Shown piece by piece: positions 44,535-52,508 of a stretch of DNA of 53,610 nt. The notes below the pieces were generated by a model that worked only from the letters and a program-made list of their open reading frames with translations, did not search any database and was not told the origin of the DNA. The number at the start of each line of letters is the position of its first letter. Position 1 is the first letter of the stretch. The translations under genes and the position numbers were made by a program. Source of the DNA: an uncultured delta proteobacterium (GTDB lineage Bacteria; Myxococcota_A; Polyangia; Polyangiales; Polyangiaceae); contig CAITIQ010000293.1 in NCBI GenBank assembly GCA_903892415.1, positions 1 to 53,610 of the forward strand, in the 5' to 3' direction.

Positions 44535-45448
44535 GCGGCCTCACCTCCTGCAAAGCGAGTGAGCCCACGACGCGGATCCTCCACCAACACCGCTTGGAAC
44601 GGCTGCAGGAAGTCCGAGCTTTGGCGCGGCGCAGCCGAAGCGAGAAAGACGCTAGCCACGCCCGGATCGTAAAAACGGAAGTAGAGCTTCTCACCCGTGT
44701 CATCGCTGAGCGCGATCAGAAAGCGACGTAAGTGACGCCGCGTAGCGTCCAAATCATCGGCGCGGCTAGCAACGAAGATGCCCCAACGCGAGCCGTAGCC
44801 CTCGAGCAGCAACGCCTCGAGCAAAGCCGAGTCCTCACGCAGCGGCCCGACGATCAGCGGGGCGACCTCGCTCATCGACTCACCACGCGCGCCGTCGAAA
44901 AGGCTGCGCGCCACCTCGACGTTCTCGCGCACAAGCTGCTGAATGCGCCGACTGCGAGCACCATCGAGCACGGCGTACAGGCGGGCGCTGCGAGCTTCGG
45001 CGCGCAGCTCCGACAAAGCTTGGGCGCGCGCGGCTAGCAGCGCCGCACGCTGCTGTTCACGCCGCTTGGCGAGCGCCGGATCGATCGGCTCGGCTTCGTC
45101 TTCCTCCCCCACATCGAGGGCAGCGACCTTCGGCTTGCGCACGCCTCCTTCGACGTGCACCAAGAGATCGGTCTGCCCCGCGCGAATCCAACTGCCGTGC
45201 GGCACCGAGGCGGTCACTACCAGCTCGCCTGCCAAACGTGTACCTCCGCTCGAGCCGAGATCCTCGAGCTCGCAGCGACCGTGCTGCCAGCGAAGCTTGA
45301 AGTGCTTGGCGGCGAGCTCGCGATCGTTCGGAAAGGCGAGATCGCAGAGATCACTGCGGCCCACGACCAACTCGGCTCCCGGCTCGATCAGCGCCTTGCG
45401 ACCTTGAGCAGGGCCAAAACGAACTTCAACGATCAAACGCCCAGCCAC
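44528..45448 (-). CDS. FHA-DUF4123 adaptor of the type VI island
   Basis: 306 residues from a GTG at 45448, 5 bases after the PAAR gene's stop and with GGGGAG upstream. FHA domain (about 3-100): LVVGRSDLCDLAFPND, AAKHFKLRW and LEDLGSSGGTRLAGE. A charged linker follows, then a DUF4123-type domain (about 155-285: LYAVLDGARSRRI, PLIVGPLREDS, GIFVASRADDLDATRRHLR, LYFRFYDPGV). DUF4123 proteins are chaperones that load effectors onto VgrG. Fusion to an FHA, which reads phospho-threonine, could join loading to kinase signals; this is inference. Confidence 0.85.
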   Translation of the reverse strand: MAGRLIVEVRFGPAQGRKALIEPGAELVVGRSDLCDLAFPNDRELAAKHFKLRWQHGRCELEDLGSSGGTRLAGELVVTASVPHGSWIRAGQTDLLVHVEGGVRKPKVAALDVGEEDEAEPIDPALAKRREQQRAALLAARAQALSELRAEARSARLYAVLDGARSRRIQQLVRENVEVARSLFDGARGESMSEVAPLIVGPLREDSALLEALLLEGYGSRWGIFVASRADDLDATRRHLRRFLIALSDDTGEKLYFRFYDPGVASVFLASAAPRQSSDFLQPFQAVLVEDPRRGLTRFAGGEAAC

Positions 45449-45453
45449 GCCGC

Positions 45454-45843
45454 CTACTCCCCGCGCCTGGCTTTGCGCGACTCTTCCTTCTCGTGCTTGG
45501 CCGCGCAATCTTCAACGAACGGCTTACTCGTACGCAGCGCGTTGCTCTGTGGGTTGGAGCCGATCACCACCGTGGGATCCCCGACCACCAAAACGCCGCC
45601 GTGCGTGGTCGCGTCGCCGACGCGAGCGGCCGGCTTGTCACCGATGAGTACGCTCGGTTCGCCTTCTGCCACGGCATCGGGCGGGCCAATGCAAACCAGC
45701 GCGTCCCCGATGCGAGCCGCCGGCATGAAGCCGATCAAGACGCTGCCTTCACCCGCCGAGACCGGCCCACCGACGTGAGGCTTCGGACCGGGCTCGACCT
45801 TGGGGCAGGTGTGAAGATCCGAAATTCTAGCGGCTGCAGGCAT
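45454..45843 (-). CDS. PAAR-domain spike-tip protein
   Basis: 129 residues, ATG start. The beta-rich repeats with VLIGFMPAARIGDALVCIG and SVLIGDKPAARVGDATTHGG give the PAAR signature, including conserved His and Cys (H in DLHTCPKV, C in VCIG, H in TTHGG) that would bind zinc at the tip. A short Lys/Glu/Arg-rich tail follows. It caps the VgrG trimer. It lies 27 bases after vgrG2 and just before the FHA-DUF4123 adaptor gene. Confidence 0.9.
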   Translation of the reverse strand: MPAAARISDLHTCPKVEPGPKPHVGGPVSAGEGSVLIGFMPAARIGDALVCIGPPDAVAEGEPSVLIGDKPAARVGDATTHGGVLVVGDPTVVIGSNPQSNALRTSKPFVEDCAAKHEKEESRKARRGE

Positions 45844-45870
45844 GCGTTCCTCCTCGCTTGCTGGGCGCTC

Positions 45871-48129
45871 TCATTGGGCTAAGCCCGTCTCGGCGACGTT
45901 GTCCGGCGTGGGACGGACCGGCTCTTCAACCACGGCCTCCACGGCTGCGTCCGGAGTCTGCGGACTTGCGCCGCTGCCCGAACCGGCCTCACCACCGCTG
46001 TTGATGCGCACCAGCGTACCGCGGATGGTGATGCCCGAACCGTCGATGCGGATGAAGCCACCCGGGCCTTTGATCGTCAGATCCTCCGCAGCCTCGATCA
46101 CCAGCGCGCTGCCCGCCTGCACGTGCATGTCGTCCACCGCCTCGAGCGCGTAGCTCTTACCTACCACCTCGTGACGGCTCTTGCCGACGCTGAGCGATTG
46201 GTCGCCGGTCACCCGCTCGCGTCGTTCCCCGAGGATGTCGAGATGGCTATTGCCCACCACGTGCTCGCGGCGCGATTGGCCGATCACCACGTCTTCATCT
46301 TGGCCGGTGAAGCGCGTGACATTGCCGAGCGTGCGCTCGATTTCATTGGCGCTCACCAGCTTGCGCAGCTCACCGCCGATCACCACCGTGCGCGTTTTGT
46401 CGGTGATCTCGACGCGACTACCGTGGGTCACCTCGATGCGATCCCCCGCGGTGGTCTCGGTCTCGTCGCCGAGCACGAGCTTCTGACGGTCATTGCCGAC
46501 CGTGATCGTCTCATCGTTTTTCACCAGCTTGCGCAGGTTTTTCTCGGCCTGGACGTAGACCAGCTCCTTGCCCTTGAGGTCCTCGAACATCAGCTCGTTG
46601 AAGCCGTTGGACCCCTTCGACGAGTCGCTCTTCCAGGTGGAGCGGGTCTTGTGCTCTGGCAGTTTGTAGGGGACCGTCTGCAACGCATTGAAGGTGCGAC
46701 CGACGATCATCGGCGCGTCCGGGTTGCCGCCCAAGAAGGCGACCAACACCTCGTGCCCGATGCGCGGCAAGACGATCATGCCGTAGCCGGTGCCCGCCCA
46801 GCCTTGGCTCACCCGCACCCAACAGGAGCTGCGTTCATCATGACGGCCCTCGCGATCCCAGGGGAATTGCACGCGCACCCGACCGAACTCATCGGTGTGG
46901 ATCTCCTCGCCCGCAGGCCCGACCACCACCGCTGATTGCACACCCAGCACGCGCGGCAGTGGCGTCTTACGCAACGGCCGAAAGCTCGCGCTGGTGAACA
47001 TGGCTTGCCCGACCATGCTCCATTCATCGTCGACGTCCCCTTCGAGCCCGAACTCGGTCACCAACAGCCCGCCGCCCTCGGCGATCTCGTGATGCGGATG
47101 ACCATCGATGCGAAACACCGTCCCCGGTGCCAGATCGATCGCGTTGGTGGCGAAACTCACGCTGCGTCGGTCCATGCGCAGCGACTCGAGTCGCTGCTGG
47201 GCGGCATGATCGATCCAGCGCTGCTCGTGACGCGCCACGCCGCGATCATCCGCCACCGGGGTATCGTGGGGAGCTGCGCCCTCACGCAGCGCCACCGCAG
47301 GCTCGTAGGAGAACTGCTCGTAGCTGGCCTCCGGCGGCCCCGCCTCGGTTGCTCGACCGTAAAGCGGATAGACCGGCTTGCGAAAGTCGTAGTCCCGCAC
47401 GGTGACGGTGCCCGGCCGAACCGCGTGCGAGAGCTTGACCTTGGTCACATGCTGAAAGGCGCCACCGCCGGCGACTGCAAGTTCCGGCGCTGCGTTCGCA
47501 TTCTCGACGTAGGTGAGCGCGCCGGCCGAGCGCGGTGAACGCTGCTCGAGCGTGTCCGAGAGTACGAGCCGGGTCTGACCTTCGTGCTCCGCGAAGCTGA
47601 AGGCGACGCCGGCATCCTCCAGTAAACGCGAAATGAACTGAAAGTCGCTCTCGCCATATTGCACCTTGAACTCGAGCTCGGGGTACTGCTCCCGGGCGAG
47701 CTCCCAAACGTGCGGCACCGACCACTCCCCGAGGATCTGCGTAACGATCGCCGGGATCGAAAGGTGCTGGAAGATGCGGTTGTTGCGACGATGGCTGAGC
47801 AGCCAGACCGCAGGGGCGAACTGCACTCGGTAGCTGCTGACCTCGTTGCTCGCGGCGCGTGAGCCCAGCGCATGCACCTGCTCGATCGAGCTGACCACAC
47901 CGGTCCACAGCCGCTCGATTGGCAAAAGCGCTCGCGCCAAAGACGCTTCACCACCGCTCGCGAGTCGGAAGGAGGCCGCGTTGCCAACGATCTGCTCGAG
48001 GTCGAGTTGCGGATCCGCACAGGTCACCATCAACTCGATGGCAAAGAGCTCCGAGAGCGCCTCCCGAACGCGAAACCGCTGAACCTTGAGCTGCGCTCCA
48101 CTTGCGACGATGAACTCTGAAAGGGCCAT
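45871..48129 (-). CDS. vgrG: VgrG spike protein 2
   Basis: 752 residues from the ATG at 48129. A paralogue of the first VgrG with shared blocks: LEFKVQYGESDFQFISRLLED, VVVGPAGEEIHTDEFGRVRV, WDREGRHDERSSCWVRVS, PRIGHEVLVAFLGG, and VQAEKNLRKLVKNDETITVG. The needle part has several repeats of the form GDRIEVTHGSR and ends in KGPGGFIRIDGSGITIRG. A 35-residue acidic tail has no enzyme motif. It leads the island's minus-strand operon, and the PAAR gene follows directly. Confidence 0.93.
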   Translation of the reverse strand: MALSEFIVASGAQLKVQRFRVREALSELFAIELMVTCADPQLDLEQIVGNAASFRLASGGEASLARALLPIERLWTGVVSSIEQVHALGSRAASNEVSSYRVQFAPAVWLLSHRRNNRIFQHLSIPAIVTQILGEWSVPHVWELAREQYPELEFKVQYGESDFQFISRLLEDAGVAFSFAEHEGQTRLVLSDTLEQRSPRSAGALTYVENANAAPELAVAGGGAFQHVTKVKLSHAVRPGTVTVRDYDFRKPVYPLYGRATEAGPPEASYEQFSYEPAVALREGAAPHDTPVADDRGVARHEQRWIDHAAQQRLESLRMDRRSVSFATNAIDLAPGTVFRIDGHPHHEIAEGGGLLVTEFGLEGDVDDEWSMVGQAMFTSASFRPLRKTPLPRVLGVQSAVVVGPAGEEIHTDEFGRVRVQFPWDREGRHDERSSCWVRVSQGWAGTGYGMIVLPRIGHEVLVAFLGGNPDAPMIVGRTFNALQTVPYKLPEHKTRSTWKSDSSKGSNGFNELMFEDLKGKELVYVQAEKNLRKLVKNDETITVGNDRQKLVLGDETETTAGDRIEVTHGSRVEITDKTRTVVIGGELRKLVSANEIERTLGNVTRFTGQDEDVVIGQSRREHVVGNSHLDILGERRERVTGDQSLSVGKSRHEVVGKSYALEAVDDMHVQAGSALVIEAAEDLTIKGPGGFIRIDGSGITIRGTLVRINSGGEAGSGSGASPQTPDAAVEAVVEEPVRPTPDNVAETGLAQ

Positions 48130-48205
48130 GCGCACTCCCGTCGAGCGTGGCGCTCGAGCTGCGCAATGCTACGGAAGTGCTGACGTTTTGGGTAGCGCTT
48201 GAGCG

Positions 48206-48841
48206 TTAAAAGGCTTCGTAGCCAATGCTTGCGGTGGGCGAGAGCAAGACGTAACCCTCGAGGAAGAACATCCGGACGTCGGCGCCGATCATCAATCCTT
48301 TGCGGCGGACTCCGTCTTCTCCGTAGCCCATCAGAGGGTAGCCGCCGGCGCGGAGGTGGAGCTCACCTGCAAAGGGGTTGTTGAGAATGGCGCCACCGCC
48401 ACCCACGCCGACGAAGATCTGGTCGATGAAGGTGAAGTCCACCACGACGCTTGCGCCCACGAGACCACCAATCCCTGCAAGACCGCCAATATCCCCGCCA
48501 TAAATCCCGAGTTGCGGCTGGGCATACACGCCGATCAGGTCGTTGATTTGCACGCCAACACGCCCGTCGAAGCCGCCGAGGCCCATCGTGTAGCTTTCGA
48601 GAAAGAGACCTCCACCGCCGCCGGAGACGCCACCACGAAAGCGAACACCGTCCTCGTCCACCTCTTCCTCGGGGATCTCGGCGCGGCGTGCCTTCGCCGG
48701 GGCATCCGCTGAAGGCGGTGCTCCAGTGGCCGGCGGTTCAGCGGCCGGTGCGGCAGCTTCATCGGCCTGGGCGCTGTTCGCCGCAAAAAGCACTGCACCC
48801 ACACAAACAAGCCCGACCAGCTCAAGCGTTCGATTGCTCAT
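48206..48841 (-). CDS. Exported outer-membrane-type protein
   Basis: 211 residues, ATG with TGGAGGA upstream. A cleavable signal peptide ends near AQA/DE. A Pro/Ala-rich linker (to about 62) is followed by a Gly-rich segment (FRGGVSGGGGGLF) and alternating strands with aromatic ends (YAQPQLGIYGGD, VDFTFIDQIFVGVGGGG, MFFLEGYVLLSPTASIGYEAF), as in small beta-barrel proteins. No family is named. It is divergent from a tiny gene with 35 bases between the starts. Confidence 0.75.
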   Translation of the reverse strand: MSNRTLELVGLVCVGAVLFAANSAQADEAAAPAAEPPATGAPPSADAPAKARRAEIPEEEVDEDGVRFRGGVSGGGGGLFLESYTMGLGGFDGRVGVQINDLIGVYAQPQLGIYGGDIGGLAGIGGLVGASVVVDFTFIDQIFVGVGGGGAILNNPFAGELHLRAGGYPLMGYGEDGVRRKGLMIGADVRMFFLEGYVLLSPTASIGYEAF

Positions 48842-48876
48842 GATTCCTCCAAGTTAGAAAGTTGGAGGTGCTACGG

Positions 48877-49044
48877 GTGCCGCCGCGGAAGCTGTCCCGC
48901 CCAGCACGAATCCGGCGTTGCGCGGACGCGATCAACCATCCCAAGTTCGGAACGGGCCTCGTGGTTTCGCTGGGTGAAAGGAAGATCCGCGTTCGCTTCG
49001 CTCGTGGTGAATCCACCTTGGTGCACGATATTCTGCCTGGGTGA
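48877..49044 (+). CDS. 55-residue protein coupled to acetyltransferase gene
   Basis: GTG start at 48877 with GGAGG (48864-48868) 8 bases upstream; other start codons at 48862 and 48868 are less well placed. The product has a basic N-terminus and a compact segment NHPKFGTGLVVSLGERKIRV ending in FARGESTLVHDI. This is close to the small beta domain found at the C-terminus of some UvrD/PcrA-like helicases and standalone proteins. Its TGA overlaps the GTG of the next gene (GTGA), which supports translation. Only 35 bases separate it from the divergent start at 48841. Confidence 0.6.
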   Translation: MPPRKLSRPARIRRCADAINHPKFGTGLVVSLGERKIRVRFARGESTLVHDILPG

Positions 49045-49823
49045 GAACGATAACGGCGAGCAGCTCGGGCGCGCTGGACCGGGCTTCGTTGATTGGGCAG
49101 TTAAAGGCTTTGGGGCTCACGGAGGGGCAGACGGTGATGGTGCATGCAAGCATGCGCAAGGTCGGCCCTGTCGCCGAGGGCGCAGCTGGAATGCTCGCGG
49201 CGCTGTTCGAAACGTTGGGAGCCTCAGGCAACCTGCTGATGGTGCTCTCCGGGCTGGAGGACGAGCCCTTTGATTGTCTACGTACGCCGGTAAATATCGA
49301 AGATATGGGCGTCCTCGCCGAGGTGTTTCGAACCACGCCGGGAGTCGTGGTCAATGACCATGCGGCCGACCGATTTGCCGCCTTCGGACCGAGGGCAGGC
49401 TGGCTGCTCAACCCCACACCGCTCCACCACTATCACGGTCAAGGCTCGGTGCTGGAGCGCCTGGTCGAAGCGGGCGGCAAGGTGCTGCGGCTGGGCGCCT
49501 TCCCCGACACGGTCACATTGACGCACTACGCTGAGTATCTATGCAGCGTCCCAGCCAAGCACTACGTACGAAGGAGATATGTGCGCGCCGACATCGGCGA
49601 ACAGTGGATTGACAGCCTCGACGACACCGACGGAATCGCCGTCTGGTCCAGAGGCGACTACTTCCCCCAGATCTTTCTCGACTATCGCGATACCGGCGCG
49701 GTCACCGTCGGCCCGGTAGGAGCTTGCACCGCAGAGTACTTCGACGCGCGCGCCTTCACCGACTTCGCCGTCGCCTGGATGGAGCAGCACCTCATCGGCG
49801 AGGAGCGCATTGACCACGATTGA
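49041..49823 (+). CDS. AAC(3)-family N-acetyltransferase-like protein
   Basis: 260 residues from a GTG at 49041. Family features: MVHASMRKVGPVAEGAAGML, GNLLMVLSGLED, VVVNDHAADRFAAFGPRAGWL and GQGSVLERLVEAGGKVLRLGA. These match the acetyl-CoA-dependent aminoglycoside 3-N-acetyltransferase (Antibiotic_NAT) family. The usual HPxxS stretch is NDHAAD here, so substrate range may differ. Many chromosomal members do not confer resistance and act in secondary metabolism. It converges on the YhhQ gene. Confidence 0.85.
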   Translation: MRTITASSSGALDRASLIGQLKALGLTEGQTVMVHASMRKVGPVAEGAAGMLAALFETLGASGNLLMVLSGLEDEPFDCLRTPVNIEDMGVLAEVFRTTPGVVVNDHAADRFAAFGPRAGWLLNPTPLHHYHGQGSVLERLVEAGGKVLRLGAFPDTVTLTHYAEYLCSVPAKHYVRRRYVRADIGEQWIDSLDDTDGIAVWSRGDYFPQIFLDYRDTGAVTVGPVGACTAEYFDARAFTDFAVAWMEQHLIGEERIDHD

Positions 49824-49828
49824 CGGCG

Positions 49829-50527
49829 TTACTCGTCGTCGTTGTGCGGCGCAGGCGTAAGGTTCAGTCGCCGAACGATGAAGGCGTGAATCGCATAAAC
49901 GACGGGCGTGAGCAGCACCGCGACGGCCACCTTGATGATGTACTCGCGCAGGATCTTGGCGGCGATCCAACCTGCAGTCTTGTCGGCGACCCCGCCCCAA
50001 AAGATGGTGTTGATGACCGCTGTGTCCACCAGCTGCGAGATCAACGTGGAGCCGGTGGCGCGCAGCCACAGGTGATTGCCCTTGGTCACTCGCTTCCAAA
50101 AGTGGAAGACCTGGATATCCAGAATTTGGCCCAGCAAGTAGGCGACGATCGAGGCGATGAACAGCTTGGAGCTGCCGCCGAAGATCTTGGCGTACTCACC
50201 ATCCAGGAAGTAGCTCTCCGGATCGGTAGGTAGCGCGGTGGTGATGACCAACGCGATGTAGGCCAGCGTTGCCATGCCTGCGCCCACCCCGGTGATGAAG
50301 CGTGCCCCGCGCTTGCCGTAAAAATCGTTGATCACGTCCGTAAGCAGGAAGGTCACCGGGAACAGCACCATCCCGACGCTCACCGGTCCGACCGGGCTAG
50401 CGAACGCCTTGCCGCCGGTGACATCGCCAAGCACGAGGCAAGTGACGAAAATGCCCGTAAGCACCACGTACAGCAGGACCTCGGTAGAAAGCACCCGATT
50501 GACGTCGGACGGCCCGACACTGCGCAT
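49829..50527 (-). CDS. yhhQ: Queuosine precursor transporter (YhhQ/QueT-like)
   Basis: 232 residues from the ATG at 50527; a GTG at 50575 gives 248. The family pattern is seen as VTCLVLGDVTGGKAF, VGMVLFPVTFLLTDVINDFYGKRGAR, IASIVAYLLGQILDIQVFHFWKR and STLISQLVDTAVINTIFWGG. About six transmembrane helices. It imports queuine/preQ precursors for tRNA modification. It lies next to tRNA-Ser genes, though these have no queuosine anticodon. Confidence 0.93.
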   Translation of the reverse strand: MRSVGPSDVNRVLSTEVLLYVVLTGIFVTCLVLGDVTGGKAFASPVGPVSVGMVLFPVTFLLTDVINDFYGKRGARFITGVGAGMATLAYIALVITTALPTDPESYFLDGEYAKIFGGSSKLFIASIVAYLLGQILDIQVFHFWKRVTKGNHLWLRATGSTLISQLVDTAVINTIFWGGVADKTAGWIAAKILREYIIKVAVAVLLTPVVYAIHAFIVRRLNLTPAPHNDDE

Positions 50528-50705
50528 CGTTCGTTCGGTGGCGCCGGGTGTGGTGGGCTTGGACGGGGATTCCACCGCCCGTTTCTACCAGAGATCGTCG
50601 GAGGTGCAGCCCTAGAGGGCTGCGGTCGCGGGGTCTTGGCCTAGGATGACATTTTGCTTACGAACGGCTTGACCGAGACCATGCCGTTCTGCCATGTTGC
50701 GCGGC

Positions 50706-50795
50706 GGAGAGGTGTCCGAGTGGCCGAAGGAGCCTGATTCGAAATCAGGTGTACCCTCACGGGTACCGCGGGTTCGAATCCCGCTCTCTCCGCCA
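50706..50795 (+). tRNA. tRNA-Ser(CGA)
   Basis: Acceptor GGAGAGG pairs with the 3' TCTCTCC (one G-T pair); anticodon stem CCTGA / TCAGG with loop TTCGAAA gives anticodon CGA (reads UCG). A long variable arm (GTACCCTCACGGGTAC) is as in serine tRNAs, the T arm has GGTTCGAATCC, and CCA is encoded at 50793-50795. Length 90 with CCA. Confidence 0.96.
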
Positions 50796-50804
50796 GATGT
50801 CCGA

Positions 50805-50849
50805 AGCAAGTAGGCGCACTCGTCAAACAGTGCGTCACTTCTACTTGCT
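50805..50849. promoter_or_regulatory. Strong two-part hairpin between the tRNA-Ser genes
   Basis: Outer stem AGCAAGTAG / CTACTTGCT (9 bp, 50805-50813 with 50841-50849) and inner stem GCGCACT / AGTGCGT (7 pairs, one G-T) around an 8-base loop, with a 5-base bulge on the 3' side. No T-run follows. It could be a processing or Rho-linked site in a joint tRNA precursor; a small RNA is another option. Confidence 0.5.
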
Positions 50850-50895
50850 GGCTGGTCGCCGTCGTGCGATTCGGGCGGTGTTACGTGCAGCACCT

Positions 50896-50982
50896 GGAGA
50901 GGTGACCGAGTGGTCGAAGGTGCATGATTGGAAATCATGTGAACCGGCAACGGTTCCGCGGGTTCGAATCCCGCCCTCTCCG
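50896..50982 (+). tRNA. tRNA-Ser(GGA)
   Basis: Acceptor GGAGAGG / CCTCTCC, anticodon stem CATGA / TCATG with loop TTGGAAA giving anticodon GGA (reads UCC/UCU). Long variable arm GTGAACCGGCAACGGTTC, and T arm GGTTCGAATCC. CCA is not encoded. 87 bases; 100 bases after the first tRNA-Ser, and nearly identical to it in the D arm. Confidence 0.95.
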
Positions 50983-51020
50983 CAAAGATCCTGAGCTGAA
51001 GGTCCGCTCGCCGGCCGCCC

Positions 51021-51062
51021 TCAGCGTCGCTGGCTGAATCATCAGTGTCGCTGGCTGAATCA
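51021..51062. repeat. Tandem 21-bp direct repeat
   Basis: TCAG(C/T)GTCGCTGGCTGAATCA occurs twice head to tail (51021-51041 and 51042-51062) with one mismatch. The second copy includes the stop codon of the minus-strand lipoprotein gene. It lies 38 bases after tRNA-Ser(GGA); a duplication by slippage is likely. Confidence 0.85.
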
Positions 51063-51533
51063 ACGGACCCGCTCGAAGGTGAGTTCACCCTTCTCCGGGT
51101 CTTCCATGACGAGGAGGTCGCCTTCCTCGAGACGGACCTGCAGCTTCTTGTCGGCGCTGGTCACGTAGAAGCGGCCGTCGCCTAGCGACTTGATCTCGCA
51201 GGCCGCGTCGATCAGCACGGTCTCGCCGATCAACGAGCGGAAGCGGCTGTCCTTGGTAAACTCGACCACCGAAGCCTCGGCCTCCTCGTTCACTTCACGC
51301 TTGGCCTCTTCGAGCTCGGCACCGCTGAACTTCTTGGCGAGCTCGGCGTAGATAGCCTCGCGGCGCGCCTCGTTGAGCACGAAGCGATAACGGCCGGTGA
51401 CCGACTCACTGGTCTTCATGGTCGCGACCTCTTGGTCCAGCGTTTCGGGGGCTTCATGGGTGCAGCCAACGACGAGGGCGGCGTTCAGGACGAGAACAAC
51501 GTTGAGGACGAGGGCGGCGCTGAATCGGTTCAT
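51060..51533 (-). CDS. Lipoprotein of unknown function
   Basis: 157 residues from the ATG at 51533, with AGGAG 7 bases before. The signal peptide ends in ALVVGC (Cys 24). The mature part has a helical, Glu/Lys/Arg-rich segment (EAIYAELAKKFSGAELEEAK) then a compact beta domain (FRSLIGETVLIDAACEIKSLG, then VRLEEGDLLVMEDPEKG), like small beta-barrel sensors. The family is not recognised. Lies downstream of the tRNA pair and on the opposite strand. Confidence 0.75.
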   Translation of the reverse strand: MNRFSAALVLNVVLVLNAALVVGCTHEAPETLDQEVATMKTSESVTGRYRFVLNEARREAIYAELAKKFSGAELEEAKREVNEEAEASVVEFTKDSRFRSLIGETVLIDAACEIKSLGDGRFYVTSADKKLQVRLEEGDLLVMEDPEKGELTFERVR

Positions 51534-51809
51534 GGTGAGCTCCTGGGTGGTGGACACCGGAAGTGGTGCTTGCTTGGGACTAAGCAGCGGCCGTGCCAGC
51601 GCCAAAACGCGCGATTTGTGGGTTGTTTTCACGTGATAGCGATGCAGTGGCCGGAATCACGGACACAGTCGCCGGCCAGCGTCCGGGCCTGCGGACACCA
51701 AGCGCGGGCCAATAACTCGTGGTGCAGACCACATCGCGACCCTTCGCGTATGGGCCAGCCTTTGCAATAGTGCCGCCGAAACTCGAACCAACAACGAGGT
51801 CATTCAATC

Positions 51810-52508
51810 ATGCGACACAACTTACTCCCGGCTCTGATTCTCCTCGCTTCCTGCATCGACTTCAGCGCGAGCTACGAAGACCTGGAGACCGCCTCAGCCG
51901 AACTCAACGGCAACTCGGCCATCATTGGCCCGGGGGCGATCACCGAGTTCGCTTCCTCCAACTCTTCACTCAACTACAAGAACGTGGACGAGACCGACTG
52001 CAACGGCAACGTCGACTACAACGTCGTGCGCAAAGGGGTAGGCGCCGTCGACACCTACGAGGTGGACATCTCAAGCGTTCCCGTCGGCGCGATCATTTGG
52101 GAGATTCGCATCACCCCGTGTGCCTCGCGCGACGAGGTGCTGGGCAGTACGGGGCCCACGTTTGAGGCCTTTTCCCGCTGGAACGGCGATGAGCGCCGCG
52201 TTTCCAAACCATGGACGTTGCCGCAGCAGTCCTCGCCTGTTCCGGTCCCCCTGCAGTCCTGGGATCTTCCAGCATCCTTAATCAAGGAACCCACCAGCAA
52301 ACTTGAAGTCGGCGTCCGCGTCCTATCAAATCCGCAGAATCAGGGTATGCGCCTGAGTCAGCTTGCGATCACTCTCATCTACGCAGAGCCGAGCGAATAT
52401 TCCGGGGGCTTCGGGCCGGGGGAACAAAGTAACTGCGAGGACGACCACGTTTGCGAGCCCGCCGAGGGCTGTGGTTGCCAAGATTGCGAGTGGAGCTGCT
52501 CGCACTAG
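51810..52508 (+). CDS. Lipoprotein with Cys-rich C-terminus
   Basis: 232 residues, ATG start. A very short signal ends in ILLASC (Cys 15). The central part is beta-rich with two cysteines (ETDCNGN, TPCASRD). The last 25 residues form a Cys knot-like tail (NCEDDHVCEPAEGCGCQDCE), related in pattern to the CxxxxxCxxxExCxxCxxDC repeats of secreted myxobacterial proteins. Function unknown. It ends directly against the convergent kinase gene. The divergent gap 51534-51809 holds no other structure I can read. Confidence 0.75.
   Translation: MRHNLLPALILLASCIDFSASYEDLETASAELNGNSAIIGPGAITEFASSNSSLNYKNVDETDCNGNVDYNVVRKGVGAVDTYEVDISSVPVGAIIWEIRITPCASRDEVLGSTGPTFEAFSRWNGDERRVSKPWTLPQQSSPVPVPLQSWDLPASLIKEPTSKLEVGVRVLSNPQNQGMRLSQLAITLIYAEPSEYSGGFGPGEQSNCEDDHVCEPAEGCGCQDCEWSCSH

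Noticed and set aside
50612..51088. Open frame on the minus strand across both tRNA-Ser genes
   Set aside because: It reads the tRNAs in antisense (peptides such as SGIRTRGTREG are a known artefact of tRNA genes). The clear cloverleaf structures win.
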